From positions 1-62,034 of the forward strand of contig LRBF01000007.1 in assembly GCA_001580565.1 (NCBI GenBank): a stretch of DNA of 62,034 bases, written 5' to 3'. The first letter of the stretch is position 1. Each line of letters starts with the position of its first letter. This stretch comes from Caballeronia megalochromosomata (GTDB lineage Bacteria > Pseudomonadota > Gammaproteobacteria > Burkholderiales > Burkholderiaceae). The notes under the pieces were generated by a model, which was given only the letters and a program-made list of their open reading frames with translations, was not told the origin of the DNA and ran no database searches. Shown here in pieces: positions 40,056 through 48,991 of this stretch. The position numbers were made by a program, and so were the translations under genes.

Positions 40056-41006
40056 TCAGTGCCGCCGGTCCGACGCCGGACTCACGCCTTGTGAGAGTTC
40101 TTTTGCGACAAAAAGTTGCGCAACGTCGACCGTGTCGAAGTCGTAGCGCTGATTGCAGAACTCGCAATGCACTTCGACGTTGCCACGCTCTTCGAGCACG
40201 CTGTCGACTTCCTCGCGGCCGAGCATCTTGAGCATGCCGCCGACCTTTTCGCGCGAGCAGGTGCACTGGAAGCGCGCCGGCGCGGGATCGAAGTGCTGCA
40301 CGTTCTCCTGCCAGAAGAGGCGCTTGAACACCGTGTCCGGCTCTTCCTTCAGCAATTCCTCGTTCGACAGCGTGCTGCCGAGATGGCAGACGCGCTGCCA
40401 GGTGTCCGCGTCGTGCTCGCCCGGGTGCGGGACGATGCCGCCATCGCCCGGCAGCTTCTGCAGGAGCATGCCGACGGCGCGATCGGTGTCGGCGGCGAGC
40501 CACAGGCGCGTGTCGAGTTGCTCGGAGTGATGCATGTAGTGCTCGAGCACCTCGGCCATCGACGCGAGCGGGCCGTGCTCGCCCGACAGCGGCACGATGC
40601 CCTGATACGGTTGCTGTCCGGGCTTCTTGTCGGTCGGATCGAGCGTGATGACGCAGCGCCCGCGCCCGTGACGGTTGAGCAACTCGGCAAGCGACACCTC
40701 GTTCTCGAGCTCGTGCTCCGCGCCTTCGGCGAGCTTCGCGGTGGCGCGCAGCGAGAGACTCGAATCGCATTGCACGACCAGCATCTTCACCGGGCCGTCG
40801 CCGTAGATCTGCATGACGAGCGTGCCGTCGAACTTGAGGTTCGCGGACAGGAGCGCGCATGCGGCCATCATCTCGCCGAGCACGTTGCGCACGGCCGCGG
40901 GATACGAGCGGCGCGCGAGCACTTCCTGCCACGTGTGGCGCAATGAGACGATCTCGCCGCGCACGGGCGCCGCGTTGAACATGAATTTCTGCAACTGGTC
41001 GTTCAC
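40056..41006 (-). CDS. hslO: Redox-regulated chaperone Hsp33
   Basis: A 316-residue holdase chaperone activated by oxidation. The C-terminal zinc switch has both cysteine pairs: CTC (about residues 247-249) and CEFC (about 280-283). Under oxidation these form disulphides and unfold the switch domain. It follows the gamma-carbonic anhydrase gene after 42 bp, in the same direction. Confidence 0.95.
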   Translation of the reverse strand: MNDQLQKFMFNAAPVRGEIVSLRHTWQEVLARRSYPAAVRNVLGEMMAACALLSANLKFDGTLVMQIYGDGPVKMLVVQCDSSLSLRATAKLAEGAEHELENEVSLAELLNRHGRGRCVITLDPTDKKPGQQPYQGIVPLSGEHGPLASMAEVLEHYMHHSEQLDTRLWLAADTDRAVGMLLQKLPGDGGIVPHPGEHDADTWQRVCHLGSTLSNEELLKEEPDTVFKRLFWQENVQHFDPAPARFQCTCSREKVGGMLKMLGREEVDSVLEERGNVEVHCEFCNQRYDFDTVDVAQLFVAKELSQGVSPASDRRH

Positions 41007-41048
41007 AACTCTTCCTTGGGTGTTGAGGCTCGCCCGTTCTGCCGGGCT

Positions 41049-41573
41049 TCAGCCGATGCGCACGAGCTGCGCCTTGTAGTATTCGCGCCGGTCGGCGTAA
41101 CTTGCCGTGGCGGCGCGCATGCGTGCGATATCCGCTTCGCCGATTTCACGCACTGCCTTCGCGGGCGCGCCGAGAATCAGCGTGTTGTCCGGAAACACCT
41201 TGCCTTCGGTGACCACGGCGCCCGCGCCAACCAGACAATTGCGGCCGATCACCGCACCATTCAAGACCACCGCCTGAATCCCGATCAGCGAGCCTTCCTT
41301 GATCGTGCAGCCATGCAGCATTGCCTGATGACCGACGGTGACATCGTTCTCTATCGTCAGAGGAAAACCGGGATCGGCGTGCAGCACCGCGCCTTCCTGC
41401 ACGTTGCTGCCGCGCCCGACGACGATCGGCTCGTTGTCGCCGCGCAGCGAGGCGCCGGGCCAGACGCTCGTGTTTTCCTCGAGCGTCACGCGGCCGATGA
41501 TCGTCGCCGTGTCTGCGAGGAACACGCTTTCGTGGATGGTCGGGGCGTCGTCGCCGAGTTTGTAGATGGCCAC
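41049..41573 (-). CDS. Gamma-class carbonic anhydrase family protein
   Basis: A 174-residue left-handed beta-helix (hexapeptide repeat) protein of the gamma-CA/PaaY/YrdA type. The three zinc-ligand histidines are present: in VLHADPG and in GHQAMLHGC. Actual carbonic anhydrase activity is often not shown in this subgroup. It is first in the minus unit with hslO. Confidence 0.92.
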   Translation of the reverse strand: MAIYKLGDDAPTIHESVFLADTATIIGRVTLEENTSVWPGASLRGDNEPIVVGRGSNVQEGAVLHADPGFPLTIENDVTVGHQAMLHGCTIKEGSLIGIQAVVLNGAVIGRNCLVGAGAVVTEGKVFPDNTLILGAPAKAVREIGEADIARMRAATASYADRREYYKAQLVRIG

Positions 41574-41778
41574 ATTGTCTCCTGGGGCGTGGTGTCGTAA
41601 GGGTGGGGCGCTGGCGGCGCTAAAATGCGCGCCTGCCGGTGCGGCTCGACGGTCATGGCCGTCCTGGTTGCGCCGATTGTTGCGCGCCGTGCGGCGTGAG
41701 CCGGGATTACCATTTTAGCTGTTTGCCGTAAGCCTCCGCTTTAGCGCGCCGTTGGCCGCCTATTTTCGAGATAGTTCG

Positions 41779-42624
41779 ATGCACGACCCTGTGATTCCCG
41801 CCGAAGCCGAAGCCGGCCCCTGCGTGCGCCGCGCGGCGCTCGCCATCCTGCGCGAGCGCGAGCCCGCGACGAAAGCGGCGCGCGCCCGTGCGCTCTTCGA
41901 GGCGGCGCGCGCGCAGCTGTCCCATTTAGATCCGCACGCCTCGTTCGATGAACCCGGCGATCTGCCCGGCCGCCCCGAGCGCCCGGAACTCGTCGAGCCG
42001 TCGTCGCTGAAGCGTCGCGGCATGCAGTCGGATGCGGGTCGCGCCGTGTTGCTGCATGCGCTCGCGCACATCGAATTCAATGCCATCAATCTCGCGCTCG
42101 ACGCCGTTTGGCGTTTCCCGTCGATGCCGGGTGATTTTTATCTCGACTGGTTGAAAGTGGCGGCGGAGGAGGCGCATCACTTTTCGCTGCTGAGCGCGCG
42201 GCTCGCCGAATTCGGCCATGCGTACGGCGATTTCCCGGCACACGACGGCCTGTGGGAGATGGCGCAGCGCACGCGCGACGACGTGCTCGCCCGCATGGCG
42301 CTCGTGCCGCGCACGCTGGAGGCGCGCGGGCTCGACGCGTCGCCGCCGATCCGCAAGCGCCTCGCGCAGGCGGGCGATCACGCGTCCGCGGCGATTCTCG
42401 ACGTGATCCTGCGCGATGAAATCGGCCATGTGCTGATCGGCAATCGCTGGTTCCGCTTCCTGTGCGACGGCCAGGGTCTCGATCCGCACGCGACCTACGA
42501 ACGCCTCGCCCAGCAGTTCCACGCGCCGAAGCTGCGCGGCCCGTTCAACTTCGAGGCGCGCCGCGACGCCGGTTTCGACGAAGCCGAACTGCGCGCGCTC
42601 GCCGGCCTCAATGACGCGAAGTAG
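41779..42624 (+). CDS. DUF455 family ferritin-like protein
   Basis: A 281-residue protein with a ferritin-like four-helix region. Metal-ligand-like residues occur in HALAHIEFNAINLALD, EEAHHFSLL and RDEIGHVLIGNRWF, the usual Glu/His pairs. The function in the family is unknown. The start at ATG 41779 is chosen over a TTG at 41752, which lacks better support. It diverges from the carbonic anhydrase gene with 205 bp between starts. Confidence 0.88.
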   Translation: MHDPVIPAEAEAGPCVRRAALAILREREPATKAARARALFEAARAQLSHLDPHASFDEPGDLPGRPERPELVEPSSLKRRGMQSDAGRAVLLHALAHIEFNAINLALDAVWRFPSMPGDFYLDWLKVAAEEAHHFSLLSARLAEFGHAYGDFPAHDGLWEMAQRTRDDVLARMALVPRTLEARGLDASPPIRKRLAQAGDHASAAILDVILRDEIGHVLIGNRWFRFLCDGQGLDPHATYERLAQQFHAPKLRGPFNFEARRDAGFDEAELRALAGLNDAK

Positions 42625-42676
42625 GCCGCGTTCATCGTCGCTATAATCGAACGATCATCCTTTTCGAGACGACACC

Positions 42677-43561
42677 ATGAAAGAATCGCGCTCCGAATTC
42701 GTCGATGCGCGCGGCGTGCGTCTGCACGTGCGCCGCTGGGGCTCGCCCGATGCCCCGATGCTCTTCATGCTGCACGGCTGGATGGATATCGGCGCATCGT
42801 TCCAGTTCGTCGTCGATGCGCTCGCCGGCGACTGGCAGGTGCTCGCGCCCGACGCGCGCGGCTTTGGCCTGTCGGACTGGCCGATCGCGCAGAAGGGCGG
42901 CGGCCACTACTACTTTCCCGACTATCTCGCCGATCTCGACCTCCTGCTCGACCACTTCGCGCCGCGCGCGCAGGTGAATCTGGTCGGCCACAGCATGGGC
43001 GCGAACGTCGCCTTGCTCTATGCGGGCGTGCGTCCCGAGCGCGTGCGTCGCGTCGTCGATCTGGAAGGTTTCGGTCTGCCGGCGGCGCGCGCGTCGCAGT
43101 CTCCCGGGCGCATTGCGCAATGGCTCGACGATCTGCGCGTGCCGCCCGCGTTGCGCAGCTACGCGAGCCTCGATGAAGTCGCGGACCGGCTGATCCGCAC
43201 GAATCCGCGTCTGCCGCTTGCTCGCGCGCGCTATCTCGCGCAGCACTGGTCGCGCGAGGAAAGCGACGGACGCTTCCATCTGCTGGCCGATCCGGCGCAC
43301 AAGTTGCGTGGACCGACGCTGTATCGGCTGGACGAGGTGAGCGCCGCGTGGGCGCGCGTCGCGGCGCCCGTGCTGCACGTCGAGGCGAAGGACTCACCGA
43401 CACTCGCCACTTTCGCGGGGCAGACGCCCGTCGCCGAGTTCAAGGCCCGTTTCGCCGCTTTTCCCGACTGGCGCGAGGAAATCGTCGACGACGCCGGGCA
43501 CATGATCCATCACGACCAGCCCGAGCGCGTCGCGGCGTTGATCGAATCCTTTTGCGCATGA
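42677..43561 (+). CDS. Alpha/beta hydrolase
   Basis: A 294-residue hydrolase with the oxyanion-hole segment MLHGWMD, the nucleophile elbow GHSMGA (Ser106), and the catalytic histidine in DAGHMIHHDQPE (about 274). The substrate is not evident. A TATAAT at 42642-42647 may be its -10 box. Confidence 0.88.
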   Translation: MKESRSEFVDARGVRLHVRRWGSPDAPMLFMLHGWMDIGASFQFVVDALAGDWQVLAPDARGFGLSDWPIAQKGGGHYYFPDYLADLDLLLDHFAPRAQVNLVGHSMGANVALLYAGVRPERVRRVVDLEGFGLPAARASQSPGRIAQWLDDLRVPPALRSYASLDEVADRLIRTNPRLPLARARYLAQHWSREESDGRFHLLADPAHKLRGPTLYRLDEVSAAWARVAAPVLHVEAKDSPTLATFAGQTPVAEFKARFAAFPDWREEIVDDAGHMIHHDQPERVAALIESFCA

Positions 43562-43646
43562 GCGGCGCACCGCGGTACGAAGGAACTACATAATCGGCGT
43601 GTCACGCCGTTACAGTTAGAATGTCAGTGAAACTCCAGAGCCAAAA

Positions 43647-44477
43647 ATGAACGCCGATCTGCATTGCCACTCCACCGTGTCCGACGGCCAGTTCGCGCCC
43701 GCCGAGGTCGCGACGCGCGCGCATGCGAACGGCGTGACGCTGTGGTCGCTGACGGATCACGATCAGCTCGGCGGCCAACAGGAAGCGCGCACGGCGGCCG
43801 AAGCGCTCGGCATGGGCTATCTGCCCGGCGTCGAGATTTCGGTCACGTGGGCGTCGCGCACGGTGCATATCGTAGGCATGAACGTCGATCCGGACAACGC
43901 GGCGCTGCTCAAGGGACTCGAGTGCACGCGCAATGGACGCGCGGCGCGCGGCGAGGCGATCGGCGAAGCGCTCGCGGCCATCGGCATTCCGGATTGCTAC
44001 AAGGGCGCGCTGCGCTTCACCGACGACCCCGACATGATTTCGCGCACCCACTTCGCGCGGTATCTGGTGGAGGCGGGCTACGCAAAGTCCACCTCGGACG
44101 TGTTCGCGCGCTATCTCGGCGACGGCAAGCCGGGTTTCGTCGGGCATTGCTGGGCGAAGCTCGCAGATGCCGTCAAGTGGATCAGGGATGCGGGCGGCGA
44201 GCCGATCATCGCGCATCCGGGGCGCTACGATTACACGCCGGTCGAGTTCGCCGCGTTCTTCGACGAATTCATCCAGCTCGGCGGCCGTGCGATCGAGGTC
44301 GTGACGGGCAGCCACACGCCCGACCAGTACCGCGAATACGCGGATGTCGCGCGCCGCTACGGCTTCGAGGCATCGCGCGGCTCGGACTTTCACGGCGCGG
44401 GCGAGGGGCGCGTCGATCTCGGCCTGCTTCCGCCGCTGCCCGACGATCTCACGCCCGTCTGGGAACGCTGGCTGTAG
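43647..44477 (+). CDS. PHP-domain 3',5'-nucleoside bisphosphate phosphatase (RnaAM/YciV-like)
   Basis: A 276-residue PHP-domain phosphoesterase. Metal-binding motifs are DLHCHS (His6, His8), TDHD (about 36-39), GVEIS, HPGRYD and GSDFHG near the C terminus. Relatives dephosphorylate 3',5'-nucleoside bisphosphates such as pAp, and act as 5'-3' exonucleases on short RNA. It is followed by a Sua5/YciO-like gene, a common pairing. Confidence 0.9.
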   Translation: MNADLHCHSTVSDGQFAPAEVATRAHANGVTLWSLTDHDQLGGQQEARTAAEALGMGYLPGVEISVTWASRTVHIVGMNVDPDNAALLKGLECTRNGRAARGEAIGEALAAIGIPDCYKGALRFTDDPDMISRTHFARYLVEAGYAKSTSDVFARYLGDGKPGFVGHCWAKLADAVKWIRDAGGEPIIAHPGRYDYTPVEFAAFFDEFIQLGGRAIEVVTGSHTPDQYREYADVARRYGFEASRGSDFHGAGEGRVDLGLLPPLPDDLTPVWERWL

Positions 44478-44622
44478 CGTTCCTTCGGCGCGCGTCGTTC
44501 TTGCCGCGCGCACGGTCTTTGCATTACGGTGATTTTCCGCACGCACATCGCGTAAGGCGCGCGCGCGTGATTCGCGCCGCGCCTGGCTTTCGCGATAACG
44601 ATCGAAACAATAAGGCGTCGCC

Positions 44623-45252
44623 ATGTCTCAATTCTTTCGCATTCATCCGGACAATCCGCAGCCGCGGCTCATCAATCAGGCCGTGCAGATCATCAAGGAC
44701 GGCGGTCTCGTCGCGTTGCCGACTGATTCGAGCTACGCGCTCGGATGCCATCTCGACGACAAGGACGCCGCCGAGCGACTGCGACGCGTGCGCGGTATCG
44801 ACGACAAGCAACTGCTGTCGCTGCTCGTGCGCGATCTTTCCGAGTTGTCCAATTTCGCGATGGTCGACAACCAGCAGTACCGGCTGATCAAGTCGGTGAC
44901 GCCGGGACCTTACGTGTTCGTGCTGCAGGCGACCAAGGAAGTGCCGCGCCGGCTGTCGCACCCGTCGCGCAAGACGATCGGGCTGCGCGTGCCGGACCAC
45001 GCAATCACGCTCGCGTTGCTGGAGGCGCTCGGCGAGCCGCTCCTCGCCTCGACGCTGATCCTGCCGCCCGATACCGAACCGCTCAACGACGCCGAGGAAA
45101 TCCGCGAGCGGCTGGAAAAGCAGGTCGAACTCGTGATCGATGCCGGCGCGTGTCCGGCGGAGCCTTCGACGGTGATCGACCTTTCATCGGGGGAGCCAGT
45201 GCTCGTGCGCGCGGGGAGAGGCAGTCTCGAACCGTTCGGGCTCACGGCGTAA
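44623..45252 (+). CDS. Sua5/YciO/YrdC family protein (YciO-like)
   Basis: A 209-residue protein with the YrdC fold, including ALPTDSSYALGC, the KxR-type substrate loop region (RRVRGIDDKQLLSLLVRD) and SHPSRKTIGLRVPDH. The family makes threonylcarbamoyl-AMP for tRNA t6A, but the YciO subgroup is of uncertain activity. It begins 145 bp after the PHP gene. Confidence 0.88.
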   Translation: MSQFFRIHPDNPQPRLINQAVQIIKDGGLVALPTDSSYALGCHLDDKDAAERLRRVRGIDDKQLLSLLVRDLSELSNFAMVDNQQYRLIKSVTPGPYVFVLQATKEVPRRLSHPSRKTIGLRVPDHAITLALLEALGEPLLASTLILPPDTEPLNDAEEIRERLEKQVELVIDAGACPAEPSTVIDLSSGEPVLVRAGRGSLEPFGLTA

Positions 45253-45368
45253 GCGCCGCGCAGTAGCGCACACGGGCATAAGTCCCGATTAAGCGTTATC
45301 GCACATGATGGGCGAAATAGTGCGCGCCCGGCGCCGTCGTGCGCGTCTGATCAGACCTGCCTGCTTGA

Positions 45369-45374
45369 TACAAT
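45369..45374 (+). promoter_or_regulatory. Extended -10 (TGATACAAT) of the site-2 protease gene
   Basis: TACAAT preceded by TGA forms an extended -10 only 8 bp before the ATG at 45383. Transcription would start at or within 2-3 nt of the start codon, so the mRNA may be leaderless. Confidence 0.5.
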
Positions 45375-45382
45375 ACCGCCCC

Positions 45383-46048
45383 ATGGACTCCTCCCTGATA
45401 CAAACCATCGCGGTCTACGCGCTCCCCGTGATCTTCGCGATCACGCTGCACGAGGCCGCGCATGGCTATGCCGCGCGACTGCTCGGCGACAACACGGCCT
45501 ACGTTCTCGGCCGCGTTTCCATGAACCCGATGCGCCATATCGATCCGATCGGCACGATCGTGATTCCCATCGTCCTGTATTTCGTGACGAGCGGCGCGTT
45601 CATGTTCGGCTATGCGAAGCCCGTGCCGGTGGCGTTCGGCAATCTGCGCAATCCGCGCTGGGGCAGCCTGTGGGTCGCGGCGGCCGGGCCCGGCAGCAAC
45701 TTCGTGCAGGCGATCGTCTGGGGCGTGATCGCGGTGCTGCTCGCAGCCTTTCATGTCGACGAGCCGTTTTTCACGCGCATGGCGGCGGCGGGCGTCGGCG
45801 TGAATCTCGTGCTTGGCGTGCTGAATCTCTTTCCGTTGCCGCCCCTCGACGGCGGCCGTGTCGTCATGGCGCTCCTGCCGGTGCGCGCGTCGATCGCGTT
45901 TTCGAAGCTGGAGCCGTACGGCTTCTTCATCGTGATGGCGCTCGTCGTGACCGGCGTGCTGACGCGCTACTGGCTCGGGCCGCTCGTGAACGTCGGCTAT
46001 ACGGCCGTGTCGGCTATCCTGAATCCCCTCGCTTCACTATTCCCATAA
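45383..46048 (+). CDS. Site-2 protease (M50) family membrane metalloprotease
   Basis: A 221-residue intramembrane zinc protease-like protein with the active-site motif HEAAHG in the first helices and the third ligand region NLFPLPPLDGG. TM segments lie throughout. Members of this short subgroup are often annotated as site-2 protease family with no known substrate. There is no Shine-Dalgarno sequence, and the -10 lies immediately upstream. It precedes trpS by 4 bp. Confidence 0.9.
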   Translation: MDSSLIQTIAVYALPVIFAITLHEAAHGYAARLLGDNTAYVLGRVSMNPMRHIDPIGTIVIPIVLYFVTSGAFMFGYAKPVPVAFGNLRNPRWGSLWVAAAGPGSNFVQAIVWGVIAVLLAAFHVDEPFFTRMAAAGVGVNLVLGVLNLFPLPPLDGGRVVMALLPVRASIAFSKLEPYGFFIVMALVVTGVLTRYWLGPLVNVGYTAVSAILNPLASLFP

Positions 46049-46052
46049 CATC

Positions 46053-47255
46053 ATGTTCCCTGACCGTATCTTCTCCGGCATGCGGCCCACCGGGTCGCTG
46101 CACCTCGGCCACTATCACGGCGTGCTGAAAAACTGGGTGCGGCTGCAGTCCGAATACCCGTGCTTCTTCGCGGTGGTCGACTGGCACGCGCTCACGACGC
46201 ACTACGAGACGCCCGAGGTCATCGAGAAAAACGTCTGGGAGGTGCTCATCGACTGGCTGGCGTCGGGCATCGATCCGGCGCAGGCGACGCTCTTCATCCA
46301 GAGCCGCGTGCCCGAGCACGCCGAACTGTCCCTGCTGCTCGGCATGGGCACGCCACTCGGCTGGCTCGAACGCGTGCCGACCTATAAGGAGCAGATCGAG
46401 AAGCTGAGGGAGAAGGATCTGTCGACCTACGGCTTCCTCGGCTATCCGGTGCTGATGGCGGCGGACATCCTGCTGTATCGCGCGTCCCTCGTGCCGGTTG
46501 GCGAGGATCAGGTGCCGCACGTCGAAATGACGCGCGAGATCGCGCGCCGCTTCAACTATCTGTACGGCAAGGAGCCGGATTTCGAGGAGAAGGCGCTCGA
46601 AGCGGCGAAGAAACTCGGCGGCAAGCGCGCGAAGCTGTATCACGAACTGCGCGTCGCGTATCAGCAGGAAGGCGACGACGAAGCGCTCGAACAGGCGCGC
46701 GCGATGTTGCAGGAGTCGCAGAGCCTGTCGATGAACGATCGCGAGCGGCTGTTCGGCTATCTCGAAGGGGCACGCAAGCTCATCCTCGTCGAGCCGCAGG
46801 TGCTGCTCACCGAAGCGTCGCGCATGCCGGGTCTCGACGGTCAGAAGATGTCGAAGTCCTATGGCAACACCATCGGCCTGCGCGAGGACGCCGCGACCAT
46901 CGAGCAGAAGGTCCGCAAGATGCCGACCGACCCGGCGCGCGTGCGCCGCAACGATCCGGGCGATCCTGACAAGTGCCCGGTCTGGCAACTGCATCAGGTC
47001 TACACCGACGAAAAGACGCACGAGTGGGTGCAGAAGGGCTGCCGCAGCGCGGGCATCGGCTGTCTGGAATGCAAGCAGCCGGTGATCGAAGGCATCCTGC
47101 GCGAGCAGCAGCCCATGCTGGAACGCGCGCAAAAGTACATGGACGATCCGTCGCTGTTGCGCGCGATCGTCGCGGACGGCTGCGACAAGGCGCGCAAATT
47201 CGCCACGGAGACGATGCGCGACGTGCGCGAGGCCATGGGCCTGTCCTACAACTGA
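46053..47255 (+). CDS. trpS: Tryptophanyl-tRNA synthetase
   Basis: A 400-residue class I synthetase. The HIGH motif is HLGH (residues 17-20) and KMSKS at about 265-269. It is longer than the 334-residue E. coli enzyme, with an insert of about 60 residues (around 170-230) before KMSKS, as seen in other Burkholderiaceae. The stop overlaps the methyltransferase start (TGATG). Confidence 0.96.
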   Translation: MFPDRIFSGMRPTGSLHLGHYHGVLKNWVRLQSEYPCFFAVVDWHALTTHYETPEVIEKNVWEVLIDWLASGIDPAQATLFIQSRVPEHAELSLLLGMGTPLGWLERVPTYKEQIEKLREKDLSTYGFLGYPVLMAADILLYRASLVPVGEDQVPHVEMTREIARRFNYLYGKEPDFEEKALEAAKKLGGKRAKLYHELRVAYQQEGDDEALEQARAMLQESQSLSMNDRERLFGYLEGARKLILVEPQVLLTEASRMPGLDGQKMSKSYGNTIGLREDAATIEQKVRKMPTDPARVRRNDPGDPDKCPVWQLHQVYTDEKTHEWVQKGCRSAGIGCLECKQPVIEGILREQQPMLERAQKYMDDPSLLRAIVADGCDKARKFATETMRDVREAMGLSYN

Positions 47256-47839
47256 TGGAAGGCGTGCCGAGTTCGTGGGTCACGCGCTGGGCGCATCTCG
47301 TCGCGCCCGGCGGCGCGGTGCTCGACGTCGCCGCCGGCAGGGGACGCCACGCGCGCTGGTTCGCGGCCCGCGGTTGTCCGGTTCTCGCCGTCGATCGCGA
47401 CGCGGAGGCGCTGGCGTCGATGTCCGCGATCGCCGGCATCGATACGCTGACGGCCGATATCGAAAACGCGCCCTGGCCGCTGCCGAACGACCGAACGTTC
47501 GATGCAATCGTCGTCACGAACTATCTGCATCGGCCGCTTTTCGGGCACTTCGCCGATGCGCTCGCGCCCGGCGGCGTGCTGATTTACGAGACGTTCGCGG
47601 CGGGCAACGGCAGCGTCGGCAAGCCGTCGAATCCGGCGTTTCTGCTCGAACCGGGCGAACTGCTCGAAGCGGTGCGCGGCCGGCTGCGCGTGATCGCATT
47701 CGAAGACGGATTCCTCGACGACCCGCGTCCGGCCTACGTGCAACGGATTTGCGCCATTCGCGAACCGCAGTCAGCCGAAAACACGCTCACGATTGGTAAC
47801 ACACCCTCGGGTCCGCCACGTTACGCGCTGACCGGCTAA
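47255..47839 (+). CDS. Class I SAM-dependent methyltransferase
   Basis: A 194-residue Rossmann-fold methyltransferase. Motif I is VLDVAAGRGRHARWF, the acidic motif II residue follows in AVDRDAEAL, and TADIENAPWP is the motif around the adenine. The target is unknown. Its ATG overlaps the trpS stop by one base, indicating coupled translation. Confidence 0.88.
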   Translation: MEGVPSSWVTRWAHLVAPGGAVLDVAAGRGRHARWFAARGCPVLAVDRDAEALASMSAIAGIDTLTADIENAPWPLPNDRTFDAIVVTNYLHRPLFGHFADALAPGGVLIYETFAAGNGSVGKPSNPAFLLEPGELLEAVRGRLRVIAFEDGFLDDPRPAYVQRICAIREPQSAENTLTIGNTPSGPPRYALTG

Positions 47840-47844
47840 TCCGC

Positions 47845-47850
47845 TACAAT
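47845..47850 (+). promoter_or_regulatory. Predicted -10 box of dapA
   Basis: TACAAT about 53 bp upstream of the dapA start, immediately after the methyltransferase stop. The -35 is weak. Confidence 0.35.
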
Positions 47851-47869
47851 CGCGTAATATCGCTTTTCG

Positions 47870-47891
47870 CGATTAAATTTTCGATTAAATT
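47870..47891 (+). repeat. Short A/T-rich direct repeat upstream of dapA
   Basis: The 10-mer CGATTAAATT occurs at 47870-47879 and 47882-47891, two bases apart, just before the weak ribosome-binding region (AGAG) of dapA. It may only be a composition feature or mark a binding site. Confidence 0.5.
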
Positions 47892-47902
47892 CATAGAGTT
47901 TC

Positions 47903-48808
47903 ATGACAAACGGAACACACGGCGGCATCCAGATCCGCGGCAGCATCCCTGCCATCGTCACACCGATGCACGAGGACGGTAGTCTAGATCTGCCGGCGTT
48001 TCGAAAACTGATCGACTGGCATGTCGAACAAGGCTCGAACGGTCTCGTCGTGGTCGGCACCAGCGGTGAATCGGCCACGCTGTCGGTCGAAGAGCACATC
48101 CTGATGATCCAGACGGCCGTGGAGCACGCGGCCAAGCGCTTCCCGATCATCGCGGGCGCGGGCGGCAATTCGACGGCCGAGGCCATCGAGCTCTCGAAGC
48201 ACGCGAAGAAAGTCGGCGCGGACGCCACGCTGCAAGTCGTTCCGTATTACAACAAGCCGACGCAGGAAGGCATGTACCGCCATTTCCGCACCATCGCGGA
48301 AGCGGTCGATCTGCCGGTGATTCTCTACAACGTGCCGGGCCGCACCGTGGCCGACATGAGCAACGAGACGATCCTGCGCCTCGCAGACGTGCCGGGCATC
48401 ATCGGCGTGAAGGAAGCGACGGGCAATATCGATCGCGCGGCGCACCTGATCAAGCACGCGCCGGCAGACTTCGCGATCTTCAGCGGCGACGATCCCACGG
48501 CCATCGCGCTGATGCTGCTGGGCGGTCACGGCAATATCTCGGTGACGGCCAACGTCGCGCCGAAGGAAATGAGCCAGCTTTGCCGCGCCGCGATCGAAGG
48601 CGATGCGATCACCGCACGCCGCATCCATCTGAAGCTGCTCTCGCTGCACAAGCAACTCTTCTGCGAATCGAATCCGATTCCGGCCAAGTGGGCGCTGCAG
48701 GCGCTCGGCCGCATGGAAGGCGGCATCCGTCTGCCGCTCACGCCGCTCGACGCGCGCTATCACGACGTGGTGCGTGACGCGTTGCGCGACTCCGGGCTTC
48801 TCGCCTGA
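47903..48808 (+). CDS. dapA: 4-hydroxy-tetrahydrodipicolinate synthase
   Basis: A 301-residue aldolase of lysine and meso-diaminopimelate synthesis. It joins pyruvate and aspartate semialdehyde. The Schiff-base lysine is Lys170 in [16 protein letters not shown] binds pyruvate and the tyrosines lie in [12 protein letters not shown] (115/116) and further on. bamC follows, as is usual. Confidence 0.96.
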   Translation: MTNGTHGGIQIRGSIPAIVTPMHEDGSLDLPAFRKLIDWHVEQGSNGLVVVGTSGESATLSVEEHILMIQTAVEHAAKRFPIIAGAGGNSTAEAIELSKHAKKVGADATLQVVPYYNKPTQEGMYRHFRTIAEAVDLPVILYNVPGRTVADMSNETILRLADVPGIIGVKEATGNIDRAAHLIKHAPADFAIFSGDDPTAIALMLLGGHGNISVTANVAPKEMSQLCRAAIEGDAITARRIHLKLLSLHKQLFCESNPIPAKWALQALGRMEGGIRLPLTPLDARYHDVVRDALRDSGLLA

Positions 48809-48991
48809 TCACACGTGGCGGCGCGCCAGTTCACAAGGAATCGAAAGGCCGCGCCGCCGCACGTGATCGAAATGAACCTCACCTTCAGTCATCAACCGCC
48901 GCTCATTGGCATCGACATTGGCCTCGCCGAGCCGCTCGCCTAGAGCGAATCGGCGCGAAGCAATGCGTCATCAGCAGCAAAGAAGGACCTC

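Noticed and set aside
48872..48943. 23-codon frame between dapA and bamC
   Set aside because: No ribosome-binding sequence and no recognisable product; could be chance.
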